From JAGTVG01 sp964389805 (GTDB taxonomy: Bacteria; Bacteroidota; Bacteroidia; Cytophagales; Cyclobacteriaceae), in contig CAYMFU010000169.1 in NCBI GenBank assembly GCA_964389805.1, forward strand, positions 1-16,951: a DNA stretch of 16,951 nucleotides, in the 5' to 3' direction. A model generated the notes under the pieces. The model saw nothing but the letters and a program-made list of their open reading frames with translations, had not been told where the DNA came from and searched no databases. The position numbers and the translations under genes were made by a program. Below are positions 1 through 6,851 of this stretch, one piece after another (position 1 is the first letter of the stretch; each line of letters opens with the position of its first letter).

Positions 1-607
1 CAACATAAAAATTAAACCTTCGGCCATTATTGGAAAGTTTGTTTATTGGCTGATCCTTTTGGTATTTATCATATCCGCAACCGAGATTCTTGGCTGGGAA
101 ATAGTATCGAAAGAAATCAGCAAACTGATAGAATTCCTGCCAAAACTATTATTTGCTCTGATCTTCTTCATTGTAGGATTCTACCTTGCGGAAATGATCA
201 AAAAAGCAGTTTACACAGCCACTAACAGTGCAGGTATATCAGGCGCAAAAGCAATTAGTAATATTGTTTTTTATGTGCTTATGATATTTATCAGCATAAC
301 TTCCCTTAACCAGGCAGGAGTGGATACGACACTCTTTACTTCAAACATTACAATAATTATTGGAGGTGCCCTCCTGGCTTTTGCAATTGCTTACGGATTT
401 GCATCCAGAGAAATATTGACGAATATACTGGCCTCCTTTTATGTGAAAGATAAATATAAGATTGGATTGAAAATAAAGGTAGGTGGCACAAAAGGGATTA
501 TAGAAAATTCAGATACACTATCAATTACCATAATAACTGAAGATAAACGAAAGCTGATCATACCAATAAAAAAACTCATATCAGAAGAAGTAGAAATACT
601 TACCTGA
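1..607 (+). CDS. MscS-like small mechanosensitive channel, 5' end outside window
   Basis: The reading frame is open from base 2, so the first in-frame ATG-like start (TTG at 59) is not the real start and the N-terminus lies before the window. About 201 residues are visible. They contain hydrophobic segments ending in a glycine/alanine-rich helix (IIIGGALLAFAIAYGFASRE, from about base 353) that resembles the pore-lining TM3 of MscS. A short beta-rich piece follows, with KIGLKIKVGGTKGIIEN and a later LIIPIKKL, which matches the MscS beta domain (consensus 'GD.V.v.g..G.V..i' and 'v.iPN..l'). The protein stops there, so the large cytoplasmic alpha/beta vestibule of E. coli MscS is missing. Family members open under membrane tension and release solutes during hypo-osmotic shock. 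The family call is fairly secure; gating by tension is inferred. Another mechanosensitive channel (MscL) lies 2.1 kb downstream. Confidence 0.72.
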   Translation, partial: NIKIKPSAIIGKFVYWLILLVFIISATEILGWEIVSKEISKLIEFLPKLLFALIFFIVGFYLAEMIKKAVYTATNSAGISGAKAISNIVFYVLMIFISITSLNQAGVDTTLFTSNITIIIGGALLAFAIAYGFASREILTNILASFYVKDKYKIGLKIKVGGTKGIIENSDTLSITIITEDKRKLIIPIKKLISEEVEILT

Positions 608-657
608 CAGCGTAGATATTAGATCGAAATATTTTAATAAACTAAAATTAATTAGAT

Positions 658-1389
658 ATGAAATACCTAATTACAGTACTTGTTTTGTGCTTGCCAAAAT
701 TTGGAAATTCCCAGGGCCTCTTCCTGATAGAAGATCAGGTAACTGCCGATGGCACCAAGGTGTCTGCTTTATTTATAAAAACAACCAATGATTTTGACGA
801 AGCGATCGGTAACTTTAAAAAGTATGCTAAAGATGAACATGATCTCAAAGTAAAAAAAGATAATAGTACTACTTATATGATAGAAATGGTTGATCTACCG
901 CACTTAAGCGTTAAACGTGGGGATCTCTATACCTATCTGTACAAGACAGATTCTGCAAATATAATGGCCTTTTCCTTTCGCCTGGGGTATGACATATCTA
1001 TCAACAGTGAGGAATATCCTGAGGAAATGGCAGAGTTCAAAAAGTTCATAACAGGATATATGGAATACCATTACCACACGCATTATATGAATTTGATTGA
1101 TGATCAAAGTAAAATCATGGATCAGGCTGTAAAAGAATTGAGGCAGAATGAAAACAAGATAAGTTCACTACAGAAAAAAGCATCCTCTTTGGATAAAAAG
1201 TATCAGAAAGAATCGGATGAAGATAAAAAGTCGGAAATTTCTTCAGAAAAGGCAACGCTTGAACGTGAAGAAGAAATGCTGACCCAGAAATTACCAGAAC
1301 AAAGGCAAAATGTCAGTGACTTTGAAGAGGTGATCTCAATATTAAAGAAAGAATTGAATGGATATCATCAGGAAATATCCAGCCTATAA
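658..1389 (+). CDS. Secreted coiled-coil protein of unknown function
   Basis: This 243-residue protein has a short hydrophobic N-terminus (KYLITVLVLCLPKFGNSQG) that reads as a signal peptide with likely cleavage near residue 18-20, so it is probably periplasmic or surface-exposed. Residues about 20-140 form a mixed domain I do not recognise. Residues about 145-240 are very rich in Lys, Glu, Gln and Ser with spaced Leu/Ile (KISSLQKKASSLDKKYQKES and on), which predicts a long coiled coil. There are no catalytic motifs. The gene starts 50 bp after the MscS-like gene on the same strand, behind an A/T-rich leader typical of Bacteroidota, so the two may be co-transcribed. Function unknown; association with the cell envelope is inferred from the signal peptide and neighbours. 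Confidence 0.7.
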   Translation: MKYLITVLVLCLPKFGNSQGLFLIEDQVTADGTKVSALFIKTTNDFDEAIGNFKKYAKDEHDLKVKKDNSTTYMIEMVDLPHLSVKRGDLYTYLYKTDSANIMAFSFRLGYDISINSEEYPEEMAEFKKFITGYMEYHYHTHYMNLIDDQSKIMDQAVKELRQNENKISSLQKKASSLDKKYQKESDEDKKSEISSEKATLEREEEMLTQKLPEQRQNVSDFEEVISILKKELNGYHQEISSL

Positions 1390-1444
1390 GATATAAACAG
1401 CAGGAATGCTATAAGACATAAAGTAAGTAAATTTTATTAACCAA

Positions 1445-1491
1445 GTAAAGAATACTACCCTGAAGGGTTCAGCATATTTCTTATTCTTTAC
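1445..1491 (+). promoter_or_regulatory. Nested stem-loop in the leader of the DUF937-like gene
   Basis: Bases 1445-1454 (GTAAAGAATA) are perfectly complementary to 1482-1491 (TATTCTTTAC). Inside lies a second small hairpin, ACCC-TGAA-GGGT (1457-1468). The structure ends 17 bp before the ATG at 1509. It is followed by CTAAAAAAAC, not a T-run, so it is not a standard terminator for + strand transcription. It could be a leader structure affecting translation or RNA stability, or an operator for a dimeric protein. The pairing is seen directly; any role is inference. Confidence 0.35.
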
Positions 1492-1508
1492 CTAAAAAAA
1501 CTAAAATC

Positions 1509-1946
1509 ATGATAGAATCAATTATTCAATCTACAAAGATTGAGCTTGGGAAAGAACTTTCTAAAAATGGTGTAAAGAGCAATCAAATGGATGATGTTTT
1601 GGGGGTTGCACAGGACACTATATTAAAAAATTTCAAATCATCTGCTACCGGAGGAGATTTGGATGGAATCCTGAATTTATTCAATGGAAAGCAATCCATT
1701 ACAGGTAGTCCCCTTGTGAAGAGCGTTATAAATGACTACTCTTTTCAACTGATATCTAAACTAGGATTTTCAAAATCCATGTCGAAAACGGTTGCAAATA
1801 CTGTGATACCATTCATCATGAATCTGATCAATAAAAAAACGCCCGATACAGGCCTAAATAACAATGATCTTATCTCCATGTTGGGAAGTAGCGCGTTTAC
1901 AGGTGGCAAGAATAGCGTACTCGGGAAACTTAAAAACTTATTTTAA
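1509..1946 (+). CDS. DUF937/YidB-like protein
   Basis: This is a 145-residue protein with no signal peptide and no long membrane segment. The middle and C-terminal half (residues about 70-115, VKSVINDYSFQLISKLGFSK then ANTVIPFIMNLINKKT) resembles the helical DUF937 family found in many Bacteroidota, where an amphipathic 'L..KfGls...A..ia...iP..l..l..K' pattern is usual. A short Gly/Ser-rich stretch and a Leu/Lys tail (SVLGKLKNLF) end the protein, as is common in that family. The biochemical role of DUF937/YidB proteins is not established. The gene stands alone behind a 119-bp leader with a stem-loop and is followed 38 bp later by the DUF4332 gene, so the two are probably one transcript. The family assignment is from memory of the pattern and is tentative. 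Confidence 0.55.
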   Translation: MIESIIQSTKIELGKELSKNGVKSNQMDDVLGVAQDTILKNFKSSATGGDLDGILNLFNGKQSITGSPLVKSVINDYSFQLISKLGFSKSMSKTVANTVIPFIMNLINKKTPDTGLNNNDLISMLGSSAFTGGKNSVLGKLKNLF

Positions 1947-1984
1947 TCACTATTAATCATTTTACACATTTAAATTTTAAAATT

Positions 1985-2392
1985 ATGTCAAAAAAGATCT
2001 CAGACATTGAAGGGATAGGCCCTTCATATGCACAAAAATTAGCAAAAGTTAATATTAAATCCGTAAACGGACTATTAAAAAAATGTTGTGACAAGAAAGG
2101 AAGAAAAAGTGTTGCACAAACGACAGGAATCGATGAATCAATGCTTTTAAAGTGGGCTAATCTAGCTGATCTGTATAGAATTAAAGGTGTTGGCAGTGAA
2201 TATTCGGAATTACTTGAGGCGGCTGGTGTAGATACCGTAAAAGAAATGAGAAACAGGAATGCCGTGAACCTGTATGATAAAATGAAGGAAGTAAACGCTA
2301 AGAAGAAATTAGTCAGACAATTGCCAGGGCTTAAGAAGGTAGAAGGTTTTGTTTCAGCTGCCAAGAAGTTGGATCCTGTCATATCCCATTAA
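1985..2392 (+). CDS. DUF4332 helix-hairpin-helix protein
   Basis: The product is 135 residues, small and basic. It carries two helix-hairpin-helix-like motifs: EGIGPSYAQKL (residues 9-19) and KGVGSEYSELLEAAGV (residues 67-82), each with the G-h-G turn and the following 'A/E-k-L..aGi.tv..l' helix. This two-repeat layout is that of DUF4332, a family related to the HhH domains that bind DNA non-specifically in polymerases and repair proteins. The 'CCDKKGRKSVAQTTGI' segment between the repeats also fits family members. DNA or RNA binding is therefore plausible but not shown, and no catalytic domain is attached. The gene lies 38 bp after the DUF937-like gene and 274 bp before mscL. Confidence 0.8.
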   Translation: MSKKISDIEGIGPSYAQKLAKVNIKSVNGLLKKCCDKKGRKSVAQTTGIDESMLLKWANLADLYRIKGVGSEYSELLEAAGVDTVKEMRNRNAVNLYDKMKEVNAKKKLVRQLPGLKKVEGFVSAAKKLDPVISH

Positions 2393-2487
2393 ACCACTAC
2401 TAATTTGCACACACTTCATAAAGTCAACACCGGTTTACGAGCTTTATATAATTTTATAAAACAAAGAATCAGCCCAATAAGAAATTG

Positions 2488-2607
2488 ACATCACTAAAAA
2501 ATATTAATGGGTAACTAGAGTATTGAAGCTAATAAATTATATTTGGCGATGCGAGGGGTGTGTAGTGATGTAGTAAGTGAAGAACCGTTGAAATTTTAAC
2601 GGTTCTT
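2488..2607 (+). ncRNA. Possible structured leader or small RNA upstream of mscL
   Basis: Three elements sit in the 274-bp gap. TATATTTG (2538-2545) matches the Bacteroidota -7 box TAnnTTTG, but no TTG lies at the right distance upstream. AAGAACCGTT (2580-2589) and AACGGTTCTT (2598-2607) form a perfect 10-bp stem with an 8-base loop, followed by only a weak T-run (TTTAATACTT). ACATCACTA (2488-2496) is complementary to TAGTGATGT (2563-2571). One reading is a short RNA of about 55-60 nt starting near 2552 and ending at the hairpin. Another is an attenuator or folded leader in front of mscL, or simply the terminator of the DUF4332 transcript. The repeats are seen; the RNA is inferred. Confidence 0.25.
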
Positions 2608-2666
2608 TAATACTTATCTACCGGTATAAAAAATTTCAAATATTTATCATTTAACCTTATATTACT

Positions 2667-3086
2667 ATGAGTATGATTAAAGAGTTTAAAGAATTTGCCA
2701 TGCGCGGCAATGTAGTCGACATGGCTGTAGGTATTGTTATTGGAGGTGCTTTTGGAAAGATAGTATCTTCTTTTGTAGCTGATGTGGTCATGCCTCCCCT
2801 GGGCTTGTTAATCGGGGGTGTGGATTTCACTGCATTGAAAATTACAATTCAAGATGCTGTGGTTGATGCAGCGGGTACAGTAACCACAGAAGCTGTTTCC
2901 ATTAATTATGGTACTTTTATCCAAACGACTGTTGATTTTATAATCATAGCATTCGCTATTTTTATGGTGATCAAAGGAATGAACAGCATGAAGAAAAAAG
3001 AGGAAGCAGCACCACCACCTCCGCCTCCGGGACCGACAAAAGAGGAAGTATTGCTTTCAGAAATAAGGGACCTGCTGAAAAAATAA
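2667..3086 (+). CDS. mscL: Large-conductance mechanosensitive channel MscL
   Basis: A full-length 139-residue MscL (E. coli form is 136). The family signature is intact: the N-terminal amphipathic helix IKEFKEFAMRGNVVDMAVG, the pore-lining TM1 with small residues (VGIVIGGAFGKIVSSFVADV, about 21-40), MPPLG at 42-46, a periplasmic loop of about 40 residues, and TM2 (about 84-103, FIQTTVDFIIIAFAIFMVIK). A cytoplasmic C-terminal helix follows (TKEEVLLSEIRDLLKK). The channel is a homopentamer in the inner membrane that opens at near-lytic tension and vents solutes. An unusual feature is a run of six prolines (116-121) between TM2 and the C-terminal helix. The gene is followed by a strong intrinsic terminator 20 bp downstream. 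Identification is secure. Confidence 0.97.
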   Translation: MSMIKEFKEFAMRGNVVDMAVGIVIGGAFGKIVSSFVADVVMPPLGLLIGGVDFTALKITIQDAVVDAAGTVTTEAVSINYGTFIQTTVDFIIIAFAIFMVIKGMNSMKKKEEAAPPPPPPGPTKEEVLLSEIRDLLKK

Positions 3087-3105
3087 ACATCAGGATCTGT
3101 CAAAT

Positions 3106-3141
3106 AAAAGCTGTCGCAATTTACCCGGGACAGCTTTTTTT
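3106..3141 (+). terminator. Intrinsic terminator after mscL
   Basis: AAAAGCTGTC (3106-3115) pairs perfectly with GACAGCTTTT (3129-3138) around a 13-base loop, and the right arm runs into seven T residues. This is a standard rho-independent terminator on the + strand. It separates mscL from the DUF853 ATPase gene that begins at 3210. Confidence 0.88.
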
Positions 3142-3209
3142 AATTCTTTTTTGGTCTTAACACCTTAAAGCCCGAAATTTCATTTTCATATCAAGAAATC
3201 CAGATACCC

Positions 3210-4763
3210 ATGTCAATAGATAAATTCAAAGAAAAAATTAGCGCGGCCTACCAATTTAAAGGAGATTCCTTATTAATTGGATCTGCAGTATACGGACAGG
3301 ATTATGATACTGCCTGCCAGGTTCAGTTCCCCCTAAAAACAATGAACCGGCATGGCTTAATTGCTGGAGCTACCGGGACAGGAAAAACCAAATCTCTTCA
3401 GGTAATGACTGAAAGCCTTTCAAAAGCGGGAGTGCCTGTGCTGGTTATGGATATAAAAGGAGATCTTAGCGGGCTTGGCGCTGTTGGAACAAGCAACAAG
3501 GTTATTGATTACCGGGCAGAAATGATTGGAATGGATTGGGAAGGCAGGGGATTTCCTGTTGAATTTTTGAGTATTTCAGAAGAACCAGGTGTTAAGTTGA
3601 GAGCAACGATATCAGAGTATGGCCCCATGCTTTTATCAAAAGTTTTGGGGATCAATGACAATCAGAGCGGTGTGCTCACTATGATCTTTAAATTCTGCGA
3701 TGACAGGAACCTTCCTCTTTTAGATTTAAAGGATCTGAAAAGTGTCATCAAATTTGTCCAAAATGAAGGGAAAGAGGAATTTTTAAAAGAATATGGATAC
3801 ATTCATTCGAATTCGGCCGGAGCGATCATGAGAAGTATCGTCAGGTTGGAACAACAAAATGCAGATGATATTTTTGGCGAACCTTCCTTCGATGTATTTG
3901 ACCTGATGCGAAAAAATAGATCCGGAGAAGGAATAATCAATGTTATCAGGCTTACCGATATGCAGAACAAACCCGGCTTGTTCAGCACTTTTATACTATG
4001 CCTGATTGCAGAACTGTTTCAAAAAATGCCAGAACAAGGTGACTCAGACAGACCTGAACTGGTTGTTTTTATCGATGAAGCGCATCTGCTATTTAAAAAT
4101 GCCTCACAATACCTGATCGACCAATTGGAAATGACTGTTAAACTGATTCGCTCGAAAGGAGTTGGTGTATTCTTTGTAACTCAATCTCCAAATGATATCC
4201 CCGCGGGTGTACTCGCACAACTAGGGACCAAAGTACAACACGCACTAAGGGCTTTTACTGCCAGGGATCGTAAAGCCATAAAAACAGCCGCTGAAAACTA
4301 TCCCATAACTGACTTTTATGATGTGGATGAATTGATAACAACTTTGGGAATAGGTGAAGCTTTGATCAGTACACTGGATGAAAAAGGAAGGCCTACTGAA
4401 CTGGTACATACTTTGATGCGCCCACCTTATTCGAGAATGAGTGTTCTTATGGATAATGAAATAGGTGCCATCCTGAATACTTCCGAATTGATAAAAGAAT
4501 ACAACAGGGAGGTAGATAGAGAAAGTGCATACGAAATATTGCTTGAAAAAATTGAGCGAATACAGCAGCGTGAGGTTGAAAAGGAGGAAGAAATGATTTC
4601 CACGAAGGAAAGATCCAGAAGGAGTTCCAGAAAAACCAAATCAACTTTTACACAAATACTTGAAAGTTCAGTAACCAGAACGATAGCACGGGAAGCTATG
4701 CGGGGTCTTCTGGGGGTATTGGGACTTAAGGCAACGCGAACATATAGACGAAGATCCCGTTAA
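3210..4763 (+). CDS. HerA-like ATPase of the DUF853/YjgR family
   Basis: This 517-residue P-loop ATPase matches the length and motif order of E. coli YjgR (DUF853). Walker A is GATGTGKT (residues 53-60), closely followed by VPVLVMDIKGDLSGLG (75-90), typical of this family. Walker B is LVVFIDEAH (284-292). A sensor-like FFVTQSP (321-327) and the segment KVQHALRAFTARDRKAIK (341-358), which has an arginine-finger look, follow. The family belongs to the HerA/FtsK superfamily of ring-forming NTPases, but its substrate and role are not known. The last 60 residues are highly charged and basic (KERSRRSSRKTK; final RTYRRRSR), suggesting nucleic-acid or membrane-surface contact. No NurA nuclease or other HerA partner is adjacent. 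It is bounded upstream by the mscL terminator, so it probably has its own promoter, though no good match was found. Confidence 0.9.
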   Translation: MSIDKFKEKISAAYQFKGDSLLIGSAVYGQDYDTACQVQFPLKTMNRHGLIAGATGTGKTKSLQVMTESLSKAGVPVLVMDIKGDLSGLGAVGTSNKVIDYRAEMIGMDWEGRGFPVEFLSISEEPGVKLRATISEYGPMLLSKVLGINDNQSGVLTMIFKFCDDRNLPLLDLKDLKSVIKFVQNEGKEEFLKEYGYIHSNSAGAIMRSIVRLEQQNADDIFGEPSFDVFDLMRKNRSGEGIINVIRLTDMQNKPGLFSTFILCLIAELFQKMPEQGDSDRPELVVFIDEAHLLFKNASQYLIDQLEMTVKLIRSKGVGVFFVTQSPNDIPAGVLAQLGTKVQHALRAFTARDRKAIKTAAENYPITDFYDVDELITTLGIGEALISTLDEKGRPTELVHTLMRPPYSRMSVLMDNEIGAILNTSELIKEYNREVDRESAYEILLEKIERIQQREVEKEEEMISTKERSRRSSRKTKSTFTQILESSVTRTIAREAMRGLLGVLGLKATRTYRRRSR

Positions 4764-4786
4764 TCCGTTATCTTTAATCTACTCCA

Positions 4787-4815
4787 TTTGACATTATCAC
4801 TGAAAAATAATTTTG
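4787..4815 (+). promoter_or_regulatory. Bacteroidota-type promoter for the methyltransferase gene
   Basis: TTTG (4787-4790) and TAATTTTG (4808-4815) match the -33 TTTG and -7 TAnnTTTG elements of the Bacteroidota primary sigma factor, with a 17-bp spacer. Transcription would start near 4822, about 10 bases before the ATG at 4832. The match lies between two genes, where a promoter is expected. Confidence 0.6.
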
Positions 4816-4831
4816 TAAAATCATAGCTTTG

Positions 4832-5623
4832 ATGAAAGACTATCTGGCAATTAACAGAAAATTGTGGAATGACCGTACAAAGGTGCACTGGGATTCCAAA
4901 TTCTATGATGTAAAATCATTTATTGCAGGTAAAGATTCGCTTAATTCTATCGAGGTAGCGCTTCTTGGAAATTTAAAAGGGAAAAAGATACTCCACCTGC
5001 AATGCCACTTTGGGATGGACAGCATTTCCCTTGCAAGGCGTGGCGCAATTGTTACAGGGATAGATCTATCCGATGAATCCATTAAACAGGCAAAGGATCT
5101 GAGTGAAAAGGCCGGAACAAAGATGGATTTTATACTCAGTGATGTTTACAGTCTGACGAAAAATCTGGACAAACAATTCGATATTGTATTCACTTCATAC
5201 GGCACCATAGGTTGGCTACCCGATATAAATAAATGGGCTGAGGTGATACTCCATTTCCTTAAACCTGGGGGCAAATTCATTATGGTGGAATTTCACCCGG
5301 TCTTATGGATATTTGATGATAATTTCAAAGAAATTGTATATAAATATTCTGATTCAGATCCTATTATTGAAGAATTAGAAGGGACGTATGCCAACCAGGA
5401 AGCAGATATTAAAAATAAATCCGTATCCTGGAATCATGGACTGGGTACTGTTATCGATGCTTTATTGCAGAAAGGATTAACGATCGAGGGATTCCAGGAA
5501 TATGATTATTCTCCCTATGATTGTTTTAATAATACAATAGAAATTGAGGAAGGCAAATTTCAGATCAAGGGATTGGAAGATAAAATACCTATGCTTTTTT
5601 CAATTGTTGCCACAAAGGGATAA
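4832..5623 (+). CDS. Class I SAM-dependent methyltransferase
   Basis: The product is about 263 residues. I chose the ATG at 4832 over the TTG just before it (4829), because the promoter leaves only a short leader and family members start near 'Y...N..lWn.r'. Motif I is ILHLQCHFGMDSISLARRGA, the CHFG variant of the SAM-binding glycine loop found in a common bacterial methyltransferase family; GIDLSDESI is the acidic ribose-binding strand. FDIVFTSYGTIGWL and then FLKPGGKFIMVEFHPVLW are motifs IV-VI with the post-motif 'LkPGG'. The Rossmann fold is complete, so it should be active. The methyl acceptor cannot be told from sequence: family members are cytosolic and mostly uncharacterised. The gene is monocistronic and converges on the alcohol dehydrogenase gene. 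Confidence 0.85.
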   Translation: MKDYLAINRKLWNDRTKVHWDSKFYDVKSFIAGKDSLNSIEVALLGNLKGKKILHLQCHFGMDSISLARRGAIVTGIDLSDESIKQAKDLSEKAGTKMDFILSDVYSLTKNLDKQFDIVFTSYGTIGWLPDINKWAEVILHFLKPGGKFIMVEFHPVLWIFDDNFKEIVYKYSDSDPIIEELEGTYANQEADIKNKSVSWNHGLGTVIDALLQKGLTIEGFQEYDYSPYDCFNNTIEIEEGKFQIKGLEDKIPMLFSIVATKG

Positions 5624-5671
5624 TCATTATTTTATTATACAGTATTATTCATTAAGGTGATTGTTTGCTTC

Positions 5672-5697
5672 AAAAAAGCCTGCCGGATACCCGGCAG
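5672..5697 (-). terminator. Intrinsic terminator of the alcohol dehydrogenase transcript
   Basis: CTGCCGG (5680-5686) and CCGGCAG (5691-5697) form a GC-rich 7-bp stem with an ATAC loop. Six A residues lie on the left (5672-5677). Read leftward this is a hairpin followed by GCTTTTTT, a strong rho-independent terminator for the minus-strand gene that stops at 5739. On the + strand no T-run follows, so the methyltransferase message is less well terminated here. Confidence 0.82.
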
Positions 5698-5738
5698 ATC
5701 ATAAATCAAAATAGTTTAAATAGTGGATTCAATGACTG

Positions 5739-6746
5739 CTAAACCTTAAGTACTATTCTATATCGTGCTTTCCCCGCTTCAAGATGTGCCAGGGCCTCAT
5801 TCACCTTACTCATCGGAAATTCCTCCACGTCAGGATAGATATTATGTCTTACACAGAAGTCAAGCATCTTTCGGGTAAGTTCAGGACTGCCCAGCGGGCT
5901 TCCCCCAACTGATTTTTCACCCACAAGTAATGTAAATGCTGGGATCGCCATTGGTTCCAGAACTGCTCCTACATTATGTAACCTGCCTTTAGGTGCTAAG
6001 GTCATCAAATAGGCATTCCAGTCTAATGTAACATTCGTCGTATTCAATATGAAATTCAAGCTACCCATGATACTTTCCAGCTCTGCAGGATCAGTTGAAT
6101 TGACTACCCGATGGGCACCCATTGCCAGAATCTGCTCCTTTTTTGCTGGATTGGAGCTGAAAGCCACTACTTCACAACCCCAGTTTTTTAAGAATTTTAG
6201 TGCCATATGTCCCAAGCCCCCGATGCCAATAACTCCAACTTTATCCGTGGGTTTTACTGCTGCAAGGTTTATGGGATTAAAGACCGTGATCCCACCGCAA
6301 AATAAAGGGCCGGCTTTACTGGTATCGATACCTTCAGGCAAACGGATCGCCCAGGACCAATGACTTCTAACACGATCTGCAAACCCGCCATGACGACCAA
6401 CAATGGTTTGCTCAGAATTCCCGCAAAGGTGATGACTGCCATCCATGCACTGATCGCAATGCATACATGAGCCAGCTATCCAACCCAGACCTACAATATC
6501 CCCCACTTTTAAATCCTTGACTTCACTTCCGGTGGCAATTATTTCACCAACAACTTCATGACCGGGAACCAGGGGATATTCAGACATGCCCCATTCATTA
6601 TTCAACATACTAAGATCAGAATGACATAGTCCGCAATAGTGGACCTTGATATCAACCTCCTCATTCCCCAGCTCAGGTAATTTAAACTGAAAAGGTTCTA
6701 ATTTTCCTCCAGCTTCTTGTGCAGCAAAAGCATTAACAGTAATCAT
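5739..6746 (-). CDS. Zinc-dependent NAD(P)H alcohol dehydrogenase, YahK/CAD-like
   Basis: A 335-residue medium-chain dehydrogenase, near the 349 residues of E. coli YahK. Catalytic zinc ligands are visible as GLCHSD (Cys41), PGHEVVG (His63, Glu64) and LFCGGIT (Cys150). A complete structural zinc loop follows the GCW-like segment: Cys94, Cys97, Cys100 and Cys108. The coenzyme fold has GIGGLGH (174-180), and after the second strand there is FSSNPAKKEQ rather than an acidic residue, which favours NADPH over NADH. Enzymes of this group reduce broad aldehydes to alcohols in the cytosol and often serve in aldehyde detoxification. It lies 105 bp downstream of the AhpD-like gene on the same strand and ends in a strong terminator, so the two probably form an operon. 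The true substrate is unknown. Confidence 0.92.
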   Translation of the reverse strand: MITVNAFAAQEAGGKLEPFQFKLPELGNEEVDIKVHYCGLCHSDLSMLNNEWGMSEYPLVPGHEVVGEIIATGSEVKDLKVGDIVGLGWIAGSCMHCDQCMDGSHHLCGNSEQTIVGRHGGFADRVRSHWSWAIRLPEGIDTSKAGPLFCGGITVFNPINLAAVKPTDKVGVIGIGGLGHMALKFLKNWGCEVVAFSSNPAKKEQILAMGAHRVVNSTDPAELESIMGSLNFILNTTNVTLDWNAYLMTLAPKGRLHNVGAVLEPMAIPAFTLLVGEKSVGGSPLGSPELTRKMLDFCVRHNIYPDVEEFPMSKVNEALAHLEAGKARYRIVLKV

Positions 6747-6851
6747 GATTATAATGTTTTAAATTGATTGGAAAATATATTTAAAGTTAAGACCAACAGT
6801 ATGGAACTATAAAATTATTCCAGGCCACTGGCAGATATGTATTCGATTAAT

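Noticed and set aside
1957..2382. 141-codon frame on the minus strand
   Set aside because: It lies opposite the DUF4332 gene, which has clear family motifs. The antisense product shows no recognisable domain.
2400..2407. TAATTTG as a promoter -7 box after the DUF4332 gene
   Set aside because: It is one base short of TAnnTTTG and has no TTG at the right distance.
3001..3040. Proline-codon run in mscL as a DNA repeat element
   Set aside because: It is only a CCN-rich stretch encoding six prolines in frame. There is no larger repeat around it.
6049..6363. 104-codon + strand frame opposite the alcohol dehydrogenase
   Set aside because: It is antisense to the zinc and Rossmann motifs of a well-supported gene and has no motifs of its own.
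6820..6835. CCAG-GCCA-CTGG as a terminator after the AhpD-like gene
   Set aside because: A four-pair stem with a weak, broken T-rich tail. Read-through into the dehydrogenase gene is more likely.
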